Positions 55,629 through 63,910 of a stretch of DNA of 64,000 bases are shown one piece after another. Origin of the DNA: Marinobacter caseinilyticus (GTDB taxonomy: Bacteria; Pseudomonadota; Gammaproteobacteria; Pseudomonadales; Oleiphilaceae); contig NZ_WUQJ01000005.1 in the NCBI RefSeq assembly GCF_011074955.1, positions 1 through 64,000 on the forward strand. Reading direction: 5' to 3'. A model generated the notes under the pieces. That model did no database searches, had not been told where the DNA came from, and saw only the letters and a program-made list of their open reading frames with translations. The position numbers and the translations under genes are program-made. How positions within the stretch are numbered: the stretch's first letter is position 1; each line of letters begins with the position of its first letter.

Positions 55629-57035
55629 CTAGATCTGCTTGTTGACCACAACAGACAGGTCGCTGCGATTGCCATCGATATCAAGCGTGCGGATGGCAAA
55701 ATACCAGGTGCCTTCGCCCAATTGATCCACCAGCAATTCTTCGACCGAGGCATCGCCCACGGCGAGGGTCTGTGCCAAGGCATCAGGAGCATTACCGTAG
55801 GCGACTTCAAAGCCGGCAATTTCACCCATGCTGAGGCTATCGCCGTTTTCCCGGGTCAGTGGCGCCGACCAGCTCAGTAAGGCGGCGTTCGCGGGTACCG
55901 ATGGTTCCACCACGGTATCCGTCGGCTCAGTGGTGGTTGTTCCGGTATCGGTAGTTCCAGTGTCAGTAGTTCCGGTATCGGTCGTGCCGGAAGTATCAGT
56001 ACCCCCTGTCGTGGCAACGGTTTCGTCAGTTGAGGGATCCGACTCGCCATAGACATCGGCAACCGTTTTGAAACGCTGCACATTGCGATACTCCACCACC
56101 ACCAGTTTCTGGCTAATGATGCTCGACTCCACCGTCACCTGAAGCTCGGACGCCTGCAATGCGGCGGCAGCGACAATGTCCGCCAGTGCCAGGTTATCGC
56201 CATTGCCCATAATATCAATCTGTCCGGTCGCAGCCACCTGCGTGGTCATGTCGCCCAGCACATCGGCAATACTGTTCCATTTTGGGTCATCATTGACCAG
56301 CGCCAGAAAGGCTGCGTTGGTGATGGCTACCTGAAGCGCATCTACCGACACATCACTGAGTTGATCAAGCTGAGTCAGGTCTGGCGGAGCCAGGCGCAAG
56401 GAACCTGCTGTCAGGCCGAACCAGCCCTCGACAGCCTGGTAAGCATCCGTCAGCGCCGCCGGGGAAAGTCCCTCGGCACTGCGTTCCGCCAGGGTTACCG
56501 CAAGATGGCTGAGCGGTGTCAGGTAGACCGTTTCTGCGGCCAGCTCTCCGGCGCCCAGAAGCACAAACCCACTGTCCAGGCCGAAAGTCTGGCCAAAAAC
56601 AACCGATCCGCCACCGGCTTGATCACAATGGGGAACGACATCACACACCATTTGGGTGGCCTGATCCGCACGAATCTCTACCAGCGCCCAACCATCATCC
56701 TGGCCCCGCAAACGCAATTCGTAACTGCCATCGTCTGCGGTTCTCACGGGCTTTGCAGCCAGCCGTTCCGGAGAGAAATAGCCAGCTTTGTCATCCAGCA
56801 GACGATTAGCCGTCACAATGCCTTGCTGGATAACACCCTTTATAGCGGCACCCGCCACACGAACAGTCGGGGCATCGCCGTTCTGAGTTTGCCCGCCGAC
56901 ACCGCCGTCGCTTTGAGCTTGCACATCGGCAGCATTGTTGCTGCTGGTGATATCCAGACCGCAGCCGGAAAGCAGGGCCACCAAGGGTAGTGTCAGCAGT
57001 CCTTGCTTTAACGTTTTCTTGCCGCAATATGACAT
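55629..57035 (-). CDS. Lipoprotein with repetitive Thr/Asp/Gly linker and fibronectin-like end
   Basis: 468 residues. Lipobox LLSGC (Cys25). A short spacer is followed by a carboxypeptidase-regulatory-like segment (VRTADDGSYELRLRGQDDG) and an alanine-rich helical domain (about 175-310). A low-complexity linker repeats TTDTG-type pentapeptides, encoded by 15-base DNA repeats. The end is a fibronectin type III-like domain (LLSWSAPLTRENGDSLS, VAYGNAPDA, WYFAIRTLDIDGN). The ATG at 57035 follows a weak GGTG site. Likely a surface-exposed protein; ligand unknown. Confidence 0.85.
   Translation of the reverse strand: MSYCGKKTLKQGLLTLPLVALLSGCGLDITSSNNAADVQAQSDGGVGGQTQNGDAPTVRVAGAAIKGVIQQGIVTANRLLDDKAGYFSPERLAAKPVRTADDGSYELRLRGQDDGWALVEIRADQATQMVCDVVPHCDQAGGGSVVFGQTFGLDSGFVLLGAGELAAETVYLTPLSHLAVTLAERSAEGLSPAALTDAYQAVEGWFGLTAGSLRLAPPDLTQLDQLSDVSVDALQVAITNAAFLALVNDDPKWNSIADVLGDMTTQVAATGQIDIMGNGDNLALADIVAAAALQASELQVTVESSIISQKLVVVEYRNVQRFKTVADVYGESDPSTDETVATTGGTDTSGTTDTGTTDTGTTDTGTTTTEPTDTVVEPSVPANAALLSWSAPLTRENGDSLSMGEIAGFEVAYGNAPDALAQTLAVGDASVEELLVDQLGEGTWYFAIRTLDIDGNRSDLSVVVNKQI
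55939..56001. repeat. Tandem 15-base repeats inside the lipoprotein linker
   Basis: Three units of GTTCCGGTATCGGTA-like sequence, plus an 18-base variant, encode a TTDTG-type linker on the minus strand. In-frame length changes are possible. Confidence 0.8.
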
Positions 57036-57476
57036 ATTTTTCACCAAATTATTGACAACTTGGGGAATCCTAACACGTCAATATTCGGCTTTTTGCGGCG
57101 AGCTCACCTTTTTCATTCGCCAAATGCGTCAAAAAACTGACACTTACAGCAAGTAACATTCAGTGACACGATGACGCTGGATGTAACGCTGAATTGGCGA
57201 TTAAAAAAGACACAAACGACTGATTTTAAGTCTTATATTTTTTGGCACTCTTCATTACAGGAACGAGAAAAACATGGAAGACAGGCGAGCCGTTACAAAT
57301 TAAATCGAGTTAAACCGCACCGAAATACCTCCACGAACGGTGCGGTTAACTCAAAAAGACCGGCCACACAGCGCGACCGTTGATACCGATCAGTGAAGTA
57401 CCAGACCTCTGACCCCCAAGTTCTGCAGCCCACGGGTTATGCAGAGCCTGCAACAACACGGCGATGGTTGCGGTGT
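57036..57476. other. Intergenic region with a long inverted repeat
   Basis: 441 bases. ACCGCACCG (57314-57322) and CGGTGCGGT (57338-57346), extended by AGTTAA/TTAACT with one bulged A, form a strong stem. Frames here are short and lack support. Confidence 0.5.
57314..57346. repeat. Strong inverted repeat upstream of the tautomerase stop
   Basis: Nine perfect pairs with a 15-base loop, plus flanking AGTTAA/TTAACT symmetry. On the minus strand a T-rich run follows, so it could terminate the tautomerase transcript from 130 bases away. Confidence 0.55.
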
Positions 57477-57692
57477 TTACCCTTTCTGCATGTCGTGAAT
57501 CATTGCGGCAGTTAAAGCGTTGCCTCCAATGCCCCACTGCCCTTCCGGGACCTCTTCGATTTTCACCCAGGTAACCGGGCGCATCGCTTCACCTTCAATT
57601 TCGACCATGGTGTCGGTCAGCTTGCGGATCATCTGCGCTTTTTCTTCGTTGCTGAATACGTTCTCAATCAGGTTTACAGTAATGAGTGGCAT
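57477..57692 (-). CDS. 4-oxalocrotonate tautomerase family protein
   Basis: 71 residues, starting PLITVNLIENVFSNEEKAQM with the catalytic N-terminal Pro after Met removal. The ATG at 57692 is supported by GGAGAG upstream and gives the exact family start; the earlier start would bury Pro2. The enzymes tautomerise keto-acids or act as dehalogenases. It is divergent from an HxlR regulator with a palindromic operator between, so it is probably the regulated target. Confidence 0.92.
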   Translation of the reverse strand: MPLITVNLIENVFSNEEKAQMIRKLTDTMVEIEGEAMRPVTWVKIEEVPEGQWGIGGNALTAAMIHDMQKG

Positions 57693-57794
57693 GATCTGTC
57701 TCTCCTGCACATCGGTGTAATGGATGAATCAGAGATACTGGCTTCTGATCGGTCTATAGTAAGAAAGCGCCTGCGTTCGACCTAGTGCGCAGAC

Positions 57795-57833
57795 TGTAGT
57801 GGTGAACTACGTTTTCCGTAGTTCACCACTACA
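57795..57833. promoter_or_regulatory. Tandem HxlR-type operator (nested palindromes)
   Basis: Perfect 17-base arms (57795-57811 and 57817-57833) enclose 5 bases. Each arm holds its own inverted repeat GTAGT-N5-ACTAC (57796-57810 and 57818-57832). The two sites are spaced 22 bases, about two helical turns. It lies 30 bases before hxlR and about 100 bases before the tautomerase start. This fits two HxlR dimers binding side by side. Confidence 0.8.
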
Positions 57834-57863
57834 ATTAAAGGGGCCTGAACACTGGGGTAAGGT

Positions 57864-58547
57864 ATGGAATACGGTCAATTCTGTCCGGTTGCCAAAGCCA
57901 TGAGCCTGCTGGGCGAAAAGTGGACCCTGCTGATACTTCGCGAACTGCACATGGGCGCCACCCGCTTCAATGAGCTGCAACGCGGGTTGGCTCTGATTTC
58001 ACCCACCGTACTGACCAAACGTTTGAACGAACTCGCCGATGCGGAACTTATCCTGCGGAGGAAAATATCGGGCCAGCGGGGCTTCGAGTACTTCCTGACG
58101 CAAGCCGGCAAAGAAACGCTGCCGATGCTCAAGACGGTAGGTGAATGGGGTATGCGGTGGGCGCGAGGGGACCTTCGGGAAACCGATCTCGACGTTGAAT
58201 TGTTGATGCTCTACTTACAGCGCAGTATCAAAACCGAAAACCTGCCCGGCGATGAGGCGGTCATCAAGTTTGAATTCACCGATCTTCAAAAGCTGAATAA
58301 CTGGTGGCTGCTGGTCAAAGGCTGCAACGTCGACATCTGTCTGGAGAACCCTGGCAAAGATGTCGATGTCTATTTCACCACGGATCTCAGAACCATGGTG
58401 GCGTGCTGGATGGGAGACCGGACCTACAGGGCCGCCATTGCTGACAAAAGCCTCAGGTTGATCGGGCCATCGGTGCTCACTCGCAATGTCCAGGACTGGC
58501 TATCGGACAGCATATTCGCCGGCATACCGCCGGCTCGGGAGATTTGA
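57864..58547 (+). CDS. HxlR-family transcriptional regulator with C-terminal extension
   Basis: 227 residues. The HxlR winged helix is in the first 100 (CPVAKAMSLLGEKWTLLILR, GATRFNELQRGLALISPTVL, TKRLNELADAELILRR), with the conserved Cys8 near the start. The remaining 120 residues resemble an SCP2-like or sterol carrier-type domain (FTDLQKLNNWWLLVKGCNVD, GKDVDVYFTTDLRTMVA) and may bind a lipophilic ligand. It is probably autoregulated through the operator at 57795-57833. Confidence 0.9.
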   Translation: MEYGQFCPVAKAMSLLGEKWTLLILRELHMGATRFNELQRGLALISPTVLTKRLNELADAELILRRKISGQRGFEYFLTQAGKETLPMLKTVGEWGMRWARGDLRETDLDVELLMLYLQRSIKTENLPGDEAVIKFEFTDLQKLNNWWLLVKGCNVDICLENPGKDVDVYFTTDLRTMVACWMGDRTYRAAIADKSLRLIGPSVLTRNVQDWLSDSIFAGIPPAREI

Positions 58548-58622
58548 CCGCCGCAGCAGAGAACACAAGTAACTGACTGACTGCCACCCCAACCGAACAC
58601 ACTGGTGGATCGGGAGTGTTAA

Positions 58623-59975
58623 ATGAAACCTGACAATCGGCACAGCCGCCCATCCTCCGTCACCGAATTCAGACAACTGGAGGGCGTCTGGCGCTCGCAA
58701 GGTTATGGCAAAGTACTGCTGATCGGACGAGATGGGTACACCCTCTTTGAAGAAACCACCATCAGTTGTCAAAAACTCTTCGGCGGCACCATCGATGAGC
58801 TCGGCCATTATTACGAAGACCCCATCGTGTCCCCTGGCGGGCAGGTGTTCAGTGCCCACCGAGTCACCGGGGTCGCACGGGTCAGCTTCCGGCGCCTCAA
58901 GGCCTTGCCGGCCACGGCGGCAGCAACCCTGGCGCACGACCCGATAGACCCTGAATACAACTTCGACATCTTCTGGCGTACGTTCCATGAGCAGTACGCG
59001 CTGTTCGAACTGAAAGGCGTGGCCTGGGACCAGTCCTACCATACCTACCGCCCCCGAATAGACGCGAACAGCTCACGGGAAACCCTGTTTGCCACCATGG
59101 CGGCGATGCTGCGCCCACTGAAAGACGGCCATATCCGCCTTCACTCACCCTGGGGGCACTTCAATGCCGGCGCCCTGCCCGCGCTATACAAACGCCTGGC
59201 ACGCGAGTTGGAGGAGGCCAATGATGACCGGGAAATCACCAGTTACCTGGGCGACCTGAAAGAATGGCTCCACGATGTGATTCATGAGGACTATCTCGCC
59301 AACACGGTCCGCCACGGCTGCAAACGACTGGTGGAATGGGGGCGCCTGAACACCGCCACCGGCTACCTCAACATCCGGGCCATGGCAGGCCAAAGTGGCA
59401 AAACCGGCAACCCCACCGGCGACCTGAGGGCCATCGACGGTGTGATGCAGAATGTACTGGCCGACATAGGCAGCCTGCCAAATCTGGTGGTGGATATTCG
59501 TACCAATGGCGGCGGTTACGATGCCATCGCCCTGCGGTTTGCGGCCTATCTGATGGACCGCAAGCGGCTGGCCTTCAATAAGTCCGCCCGTCACGGCAAA
59601 GGCTTCACCGGAAAACAGGCTATCCACGTCACCCCCGCCAGCGGCGACACCTACCGCGGCAACCTGTTTGTGCTGACCAGCGAACTCACCGCCAGCGCTG
59701 CGGAAATCTTTGTGCTCTCGTTATTACAGCACCCGCGCCTGACCCTCATTGGCGAACCCACTCAGGGCATTCTCTCCGATACTCTGGAGCGCCACTTGCC
59801 CAACGGCTGGCATTTGACACTATCCAACGAAATCTACGAGGCCCACGCTGGCCAGCTCTACGAAGACGTCGGCATCCCGCCTCACATCCGTCTGCCCTAT
59901 CTTGGCCGCAAGGGGCGGGAAGCGGGCACAGATCCGATGTTGGAACGGGTATTGAAGCTGGTGTCTGCGGGATAA
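58623..59975 (+). CDS. S41 family peptidase-like protein, atypical active site
   Basis: 450 residues without a signal peptide. The C-terminal part matches TSPc/S41 (LVVDIRTNGGGYDAIALRFA, LFVLTSELTASAAEIFVLSL, LTLIGEPTQGILSD). The nucleophile Ser in LTASAAE is present. The Lys that completes the CtpA dyad about 25 residues later is replaced by GEPTQGI, so it may use a Tricorn-like or altered mechanism. The N-terminal 170 residues are not a PDZ by eye and include an RPRIDANSSRETLFATMAAM region. It sits alone after hxlR. Confidence 0.85.
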   Translation: MKPDNRHSRPSSVTEFRQLEGVWRSQGYGKVLLIGRDGYTLFEETTISCQKLFGGTIDELGHYYEDPIVSPGGQVFSAHRVTGVARVSFRRLKALPATAAATLAHDPIDPEYNFDIFWRTFHEQYALFELKGVAWDQSYHTYRPRIDANSSRETLFATMAAMLRPLKDGHIRLHSPWGHFNAGALPALYKRLARELEEANDDREITSYLGDLKEWLHDVIHEDYLANTVRHGCKRLVEWGRLNTATGYLNIRAMAGQSGKTGNPTGDLRAIDGVMQNVLADIGSLPNLVVDIRTNGGGYDAIALRFAAYLMDRKRLAFNKSARHGKGFTGKQAIHVTPASGDTYRGNLFVLTSELTASAAEIFVLSLLQHPRLTLIGEPTQGILSDTLERHLPNGWHLTLSNEIYEAHAGQLYEDVGIPPHIRLPYLGRKGREAGTDPMLERVLKLVSAG

Positions 59976-60106
59976 CACCGAACCCGCTGTTACCGGTCAA
60001 CCTCGGACAGCCAGCCCACGGCAAGCCGCCCAATGAGTGGTCATTCCGACGCAGTAATAGCGGTCATCAGACGTCAGTCAGGACTTGGCAAAAGCTCAGC
60101 CAAAGC

Positions 60107-60430
60107 CTAGCCAAAGTAATCCTGCATCCAATCAAACAACGTCTCCACCTTCACCTCGGCCAGCGTCACACGCTGAAACTCAGCGCTCGCCTCTTCATCC
60201 AGGGTGCCGAACTGGCAAAGCAGGGTACCGGGCTCCTCATCGTGCAGAATCAGCATGATGCGTCGGCGGGTGCGCAGGCAGTCGAGAGTTATGGCGTCCG
60301 CAGGAATGCCTACATCGCGCATACCGCGACGCACTCCCACCACCGGGTTGATGTGCTGATGGGCTTCTTGAATGCGCGCGTGCGCCTCGCTGGTCTTATC
60401 AGACAGCGCTTTCAGGGGGTCTTCGGCCAT
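60107..60430 (-). CDS. Hypothetical protein
   Basis: 107 residues, not recognised. The sequence is soluble and acidic with a helical N-terminus (LKALSDKTSEAHARIQEAHQ) and a beta-rich middle (AITLDCLRTRRRIMLILHDE). The ending WMQDYFG is aromatic. It is divergent from the chemoreceptor gene. Codon use resembles its neighbours. Confidence 0.7.
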   Translation of the reverse strand: MAEDPLKALSDKTSEAHARIQEAHQHINPVVGVRRGMRDVGIPADAITLDCLRTRRRIMLILHDEEPGTLLCQFGTLDEEASAEFQRVTLAEVKVETLFDWMQDYFG

Positions 60431-60690
60431 TCGGAGCCGCCTTCCTTTATTGCAGTGAATTCTGTGTGCATTACGTCAGTCCAACGACACAATTCTAACG
60501 GACGGTGGCGCCAAAGCCGAATCGGCCCACATCCGGTGCGTAACGCTGCGCCGGCATGCGCCATACCAGTGCATGGAAGCGGGCGAACACCGGCCCAAAC
60601 GGGCCTGTAGCCCGAGTCTTGGGGACCTCTCCCTACGGTATGCATTTTGCAATACGAAGTTTAGCGCGCTACCCACCACAAGGAAGAACA

Positions 60691-61857
60691 ATGAGCCCAC
60701 TGCTGTATCCTGCCGCCTTACTTGCCCACCCGTTCGGGCCCGGAGTGGTTATTGCTGGCCCTGCCCTGGCACTGATCACCGGAATGGGGCTGGTTATTTC
60801 AGGCTTTTCCTTCGCCGGGCTCATTGTGATGGCTGTGGCCGGGTACCTCACGACCGGTTTATTGACCCTGGCCCACAGCGAAGCCGGGACTTTGGTCGAG
60901 AGTTGCCAACGTCAGACACACAACATGGATTATCGCCTTCTCGACACACGCCTGAGCTTACTGGGCCCCGTCGCCCAGGCTTTCGCCAACACTTTGCGCG
61001 ACGCCCAGCGCCGTGAGCAAACCCTGGCCGACCGGCTGGCGGAAATCGCCCACGCCACTGGCGAACTGTCCCAGAGCAGTGAACTCATCGCCCTCAGCGC
61101 TGGCGAGCAGCGTCAGGCATCGGCTGCAACCTCCGCGGCCGTTGAGCAGATGAGCCAGAGCGTTGCGGAAGTGGCGCGCAATGCCCAGTTTTCTGAACAG
61201 GCCAGCGAGCAGGTCAGTGACCTGGTCAGGGAAGGTGGCAGCCGCCTGGCCACCGCCAGCGACACCATCGGTGCAATGGCCGCCGAAGCGGAACAAACCA
61301 CCCGGTTGATGACACAGCTGCTTGCCCAATTCCAGACCGTCACCACCATGACGGCCAGTATCAGCCAGATTGCAGACCAGACCAACCTGCTCGCCCTGAA
61401 TGCAGCAATCGAGGCGGCCCGTGCTGGTGCGGCCGGTGGCGGCTTTGCCGTTGTCGCCAACGAAGTACGCCAACTGGCCAACAACAGCCAGCAGTCGGCC
61501 AGAGACATTGGCGCCAATATTGCGAATGTCAGTCAAAAAATCGAAGCCACTCACCGCCAGATGGATCGACTGCTGGGCCAGGTTCAGGACAGCGTATCCC
61601 ACACCCAGGCGGTGCGGGATTGCCTTGAGCAAATACAAAGCCACTCCGTGCAAATGAATCAACAGGTCGCTTCCGTCGCACAGAACGCCCGGGAACAGGA
61701 CCTTGCCATAGGCGAGATTGCCAGCCAGATCGATACCATGCACCAACGAATCGACGCCAACGGTCAGGCGACCGAAGAAACCGATCGGATTGTTCAGCAT
61801 ATCCAGGGACTGACCACAGCCCTCTCAGGGGCGGTTATTATGAAAGGAGCTCAGTGA
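60691..61857 (+). CDS. Methyl-accepting chemotaxis protein without periplasmic domain
   Basis: 388 residues. Two membrane helices (about 17-38, 42-60) are joined by only a few residues, so there is no ligand-binding loop. The rest is a long coiled coil with the conserved tip [20 protein letters not shown] and [15 protein letters not shown], where CheA/CheW bind. There is no HAMP by eye between the helices and the coil. The ATG at 60691 has AAGGAAG 4 bases upstream. Its stop overlaps the next start (TGATG), so the next gene is probably its sensory partner. Confidence 0.93.
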   Translation: MSPLLYPAALLAHPFGPGVVIAGPALALITGMGLVISGFSFAGLIVMAVAGYLTTGLLTLAHSEAGTLVESCQRQTHNMDYRLLDTRLSLLGPVAQAFANTLRDAQRREQTLADRLAEIAHATGELSQSSELIALSAGEQRQASAATSAAVEQMSQSVAEVARNAQFSEQASEQVSDLVREGGSRLATASDTIGAMAAEAEQTTRLMTQLLAQFQTVTTMTASISQIADQTNLLALNAAIEAARAGAAGGGFAVVANEVRQLANNSQQSARDIGANIANVSQKIEATHRQMDRLLGQVQDSVSHTQAVRDCLEQIQSHSVQMNQQVASVAQNAREQDLAIGEIASQIDTMHQRIDANGQATEETDRIVQHIQGLTTALSGAVIMKGAQ

Positions 61858-62681
61858 TGGAACTGCTCATGGCGGCCGCGTCTGTCCTGACCCTGGTGAT
61901 TGTCGCCGTGCTGGTGATCCGGAAATCCCGGCGGACCCCGGCTAGACGGGCGGAAGGATTGCGTTTGCTGAAAGGCATGCGACACTTGCTGGAACACCTG
62001 CAACAGCACCGGGGCCTGACCACCGGATTCCTGGGCGGCGACCATTCCCTGAAACCAAAAATCGATCAGATCCGGCGGACGATCGCCGGCGATCTTAGCA
62101 ATCTGGATGCCTCCAGCCTGTCGCACCACGACCGCTGGCAGGCGTTTTCAGACCATTGGTCAAGGCTTGAAGGCGCCAGCCTGTCATTGCCTGTGACGGA
62201 TAACCTGAAACAGCATAATCAATTACTGGCCAATGTACTGCCACTGATTGAAGACATCGCGGCGCAGCATGCGTTGTTGTTCCTGACACAGCCCGGTGAT
62301 GGTGTGGCAACGCTCTGGCGCGAATTGCTGTACACCACGGAGTGGCTGGGCCAGGCACGGGCGCTGGGCACTGGTATTGCCGCTGCAGGTCAGAGCACGG
62401 GCGTCGAGCGCATCCGACTGGGTTTTCTCTGTGAGCGCATCCGGGCACTGTCCACCACCGCCCACACCGACCTGGCCGGGCACAGCCAGACCGGCTCATT
62501 ATCCCTGAAAGAAGCCAGCCAGACAGTCGCAACCCTGTTGTCGATTATCGACACCGAATTCCTGTCTGAATCAGCACCGAAGCTGCCCGCCAGCACGTAC
62601 TTCGACCAGGCCACCAAGGCCATTGGAGCCCAGTTCGCGGTCGTTGATGAAATGCTCCTGGCATTGCAGCACCACGTCTGA
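61857..62681 (+). CDS. Membrane-anchored NIT-like sensor, chemoreceptor partner
   Basis: 274 residues. One N-terminal membrane helix (about 4-21) is followed by KSRRTPARR, so the positive-inside rule puts the rest in the cytoplasm. The domain begins LLKGMRHLLEHLQQHRGLTTGFLGGD, the pattern of nitrate/nitrite-sensing (NIT) domains, and is all helical in appearance. The ATG lies 7 bases after AAGGAG and overlaps the MCP stop by one base. I infer that it gives ligand input to the MCP, but no contact site is known. Confidence 0.75.
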   Translation: MELLMAAASVLTLVIVAVLVIRKSRRTPARRAEGLRLLKGMRHLLEHLQQHRGLTTGFLGGDHSLKPKIDQIRRTIAGDLSNLDASSLSHHDRWQAFSDHWSRLEGASLSLPVTDNLKQHNQLLANVLPLIEDIAAQHALLFLTQPGDGVATLWRELLYTTEWLGQARALGTGIAAAGQSTGVERIRLGFLCERIRALSTTAHTDLAGHSQTGSLSLKEASQTVATLLSIIDTEFLSESAPKLPASTYFDQATKAIGAQFAVVDEMLLALQHHV

Positions 62682-62690
62682 CCTGCGGCG

Positions 62691-62715
62691 GGCAAACACA
62701 CGCCAGGGTGTTGCC
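62691..62715. terminator. Convergent hairpin between sensor and cupin genes
   Basis: GGCAA and CAC pair with GTG and TTGCC, with one bulged A, between two converging stops. Strength is moderate. Confidence 0.5.
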
Positions 62716-62722
62716 TGACCGA

Positions 62723-63001
62723 TCAGGACGCGCAGTGGCGCTTGCCCAAGAGGACACGGGCACCACCGGAACCGGTACGTTCAATGTGGCGCACCCCGGC
62801 GTCCAAGGCACACATCTCGCCGGCCTGAAAAGTCGTCACACCCTTCTCTGTGGCCAGCGTGAACGGGCCTTGCTGAACCAGAAGCAACACGTCGAAGGCA
62901 TGGGTGTGCAAGTCACCATCAGCGTGGGGCTCGTAGTCTTTGACCAACGGCGCCTCGAACCCCTTGTCTCGCAGCAGTTGCCTGAACAGGTTTTCATTCA
63001 C
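62723..63001 (-). CDS. Cupin domain protein
   Basis: 92 residues, single cupin. Likely metal ligands are His32 and His34 (DLHTHAFDVLLL) and His in GVRHIERTG, with the second motif GEMCALDAGVRHIE. Small cupins can be dioxygenases, isomerases or binding proteins. The substrate cannot be inferred. It converges with the chemoreceptor partner. Confidence 0.88.
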   Translation of the reverse strand: MNENLFRQLLRDKGFEAPLVKDYEPHADGDLHTHAFDVLLLVQQGPFTLATEKGVTTFQAGEMCALDAGVRHIERTGSGGARVLLGKRHCAS

Positions 63002-63289
63002 GTTCCAGTCCCCTTTTCCTCTTGAACAGCATCCACAATCGGATCAGATTGACGTTGATCAACCGGAATTGATCGAACAACAATCGACGAGTCCATTTAT
63101 TATAAGATATTGAGTCGAAACCACCCCTGGAAGATATTGCCTGGATCCGATCGCGGCCGCTTCCCCTCAAACGGTTTCACACTGGGCGAGCATCAAGAAA
63201 ACCGCTCCGGATTTTGGACAACAAATCGTCCTCTGCGGGTTTGTTTTACGCTAAGGTAGCCCCTCAACATGTCCCACAGGAGATTAGTC
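63002..63289. other. Intergenic region between cupin and YqeY genes
   Basis: 288 bases between divergent starts. It contains the promoters of both genes. No strong structure or further gene is seen. Confidence 0.4.
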
Positions 63290-63745
63290 ATGACCGCCCC
63301 GTCACTCAAGGAAACCCTCAGCAGCGCCGTAAAAGACGCCATGCGCAAGAAGGACAAACTCCGCCTTGTTACCCTGCGCATGGCTCAGGCTGCCATCAAA
63401 CAGATCGAGATTGATGAACGCCGCGAGCTGGGCGATGAGGAAGTCTTAAAGGTGCTGGACAAGATGCTGAAACAGCGCCGAGACGCGGCCAGTCAATACG
63501 ATGGTGCCGGTCGCGCAGAACTGGCCGACAAGGAACGGGCAGAAATGGTAATTATCGAAGAGTTCATGCCCGCCGCCCTTACCGAGGACGAACTGGACGG
63601 CCTGATCCATCAGGCGATCAGCGCCACCGGCGCGCAGAGCATGCAGGACATGGGCAGTGTGATGAACACCCTGCGGCCCCAGGTGCTTGGTCGCGTCGAA
63701 ATGGGCCACCTGAGCAAAAAGGTTCGGGCGGCACTGTCAGGTTAA
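63290..63745 (+). CDS. yqeY: GatB/YqeY domain protein
   Basis: 151 residues, helical, with the GatB tail-like fold: LKETLSSAVKDAMRKKDKLR, MLKQRRDAASQYDGAGRAEL, EEFMPAALTEDELDGLI and PQVLGRVEMGHLSKKVRAAL. YqeY proteins may bind tRNA-like substrates, but no enzyme activity is established. The ATG has AGGAG 8 bases upstream. The usual neighbours rpsU and dnaG are not in the window. Confidence 0.93.
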   Translation: MTAPSLKETLSSAVKDAMRKKDKLRLVTLRMAQAAIKQIEIDERRELGDEEVLKVLDKMLKQRRDAASQYDGAGRAELADKERAEMVIIEEFMPAALTEDELDGLIHQAISATGAQSMQDMGSVMNTLRPQVLGRVEMGHLSKKVRAALSG

Positions 63746-63823
63746 CGCCGCTCGTTGCAACCCGCATTTTGCCAGGCCATGGCGGCCACATTCTGGTGAC
63801 TACCATCGGGTTGCCACAAACGC

Positions 63824-63860
63824 ATTCGCCGCACACTGACCCACGAGGTGTGCGGCGAAT
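63824..63860. terminator. Perfect 13-bp hairpin after yqeY
   Basis: ATTCGCCGCACAC and GTGTGCGGCGAAT enclose 11 bases. It lies 78 bases after the yqeY stop, and the gene entering from the right on the minus strand ends just beyond. It probably separates converging transcripts. Confidence 0.7.
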
Positions 63861-63910
63861 CCACAAGGCTCGCAAATCAGGTTACGATTGGCTCGCCACC
63901 GGCTGACCGG

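Noticed and set aside
55939-56001. Short tandem repeats considered as a CRISPR-like array
   Set aside because: Units are 15 bases without spacers and encode an in-frame protein linker.
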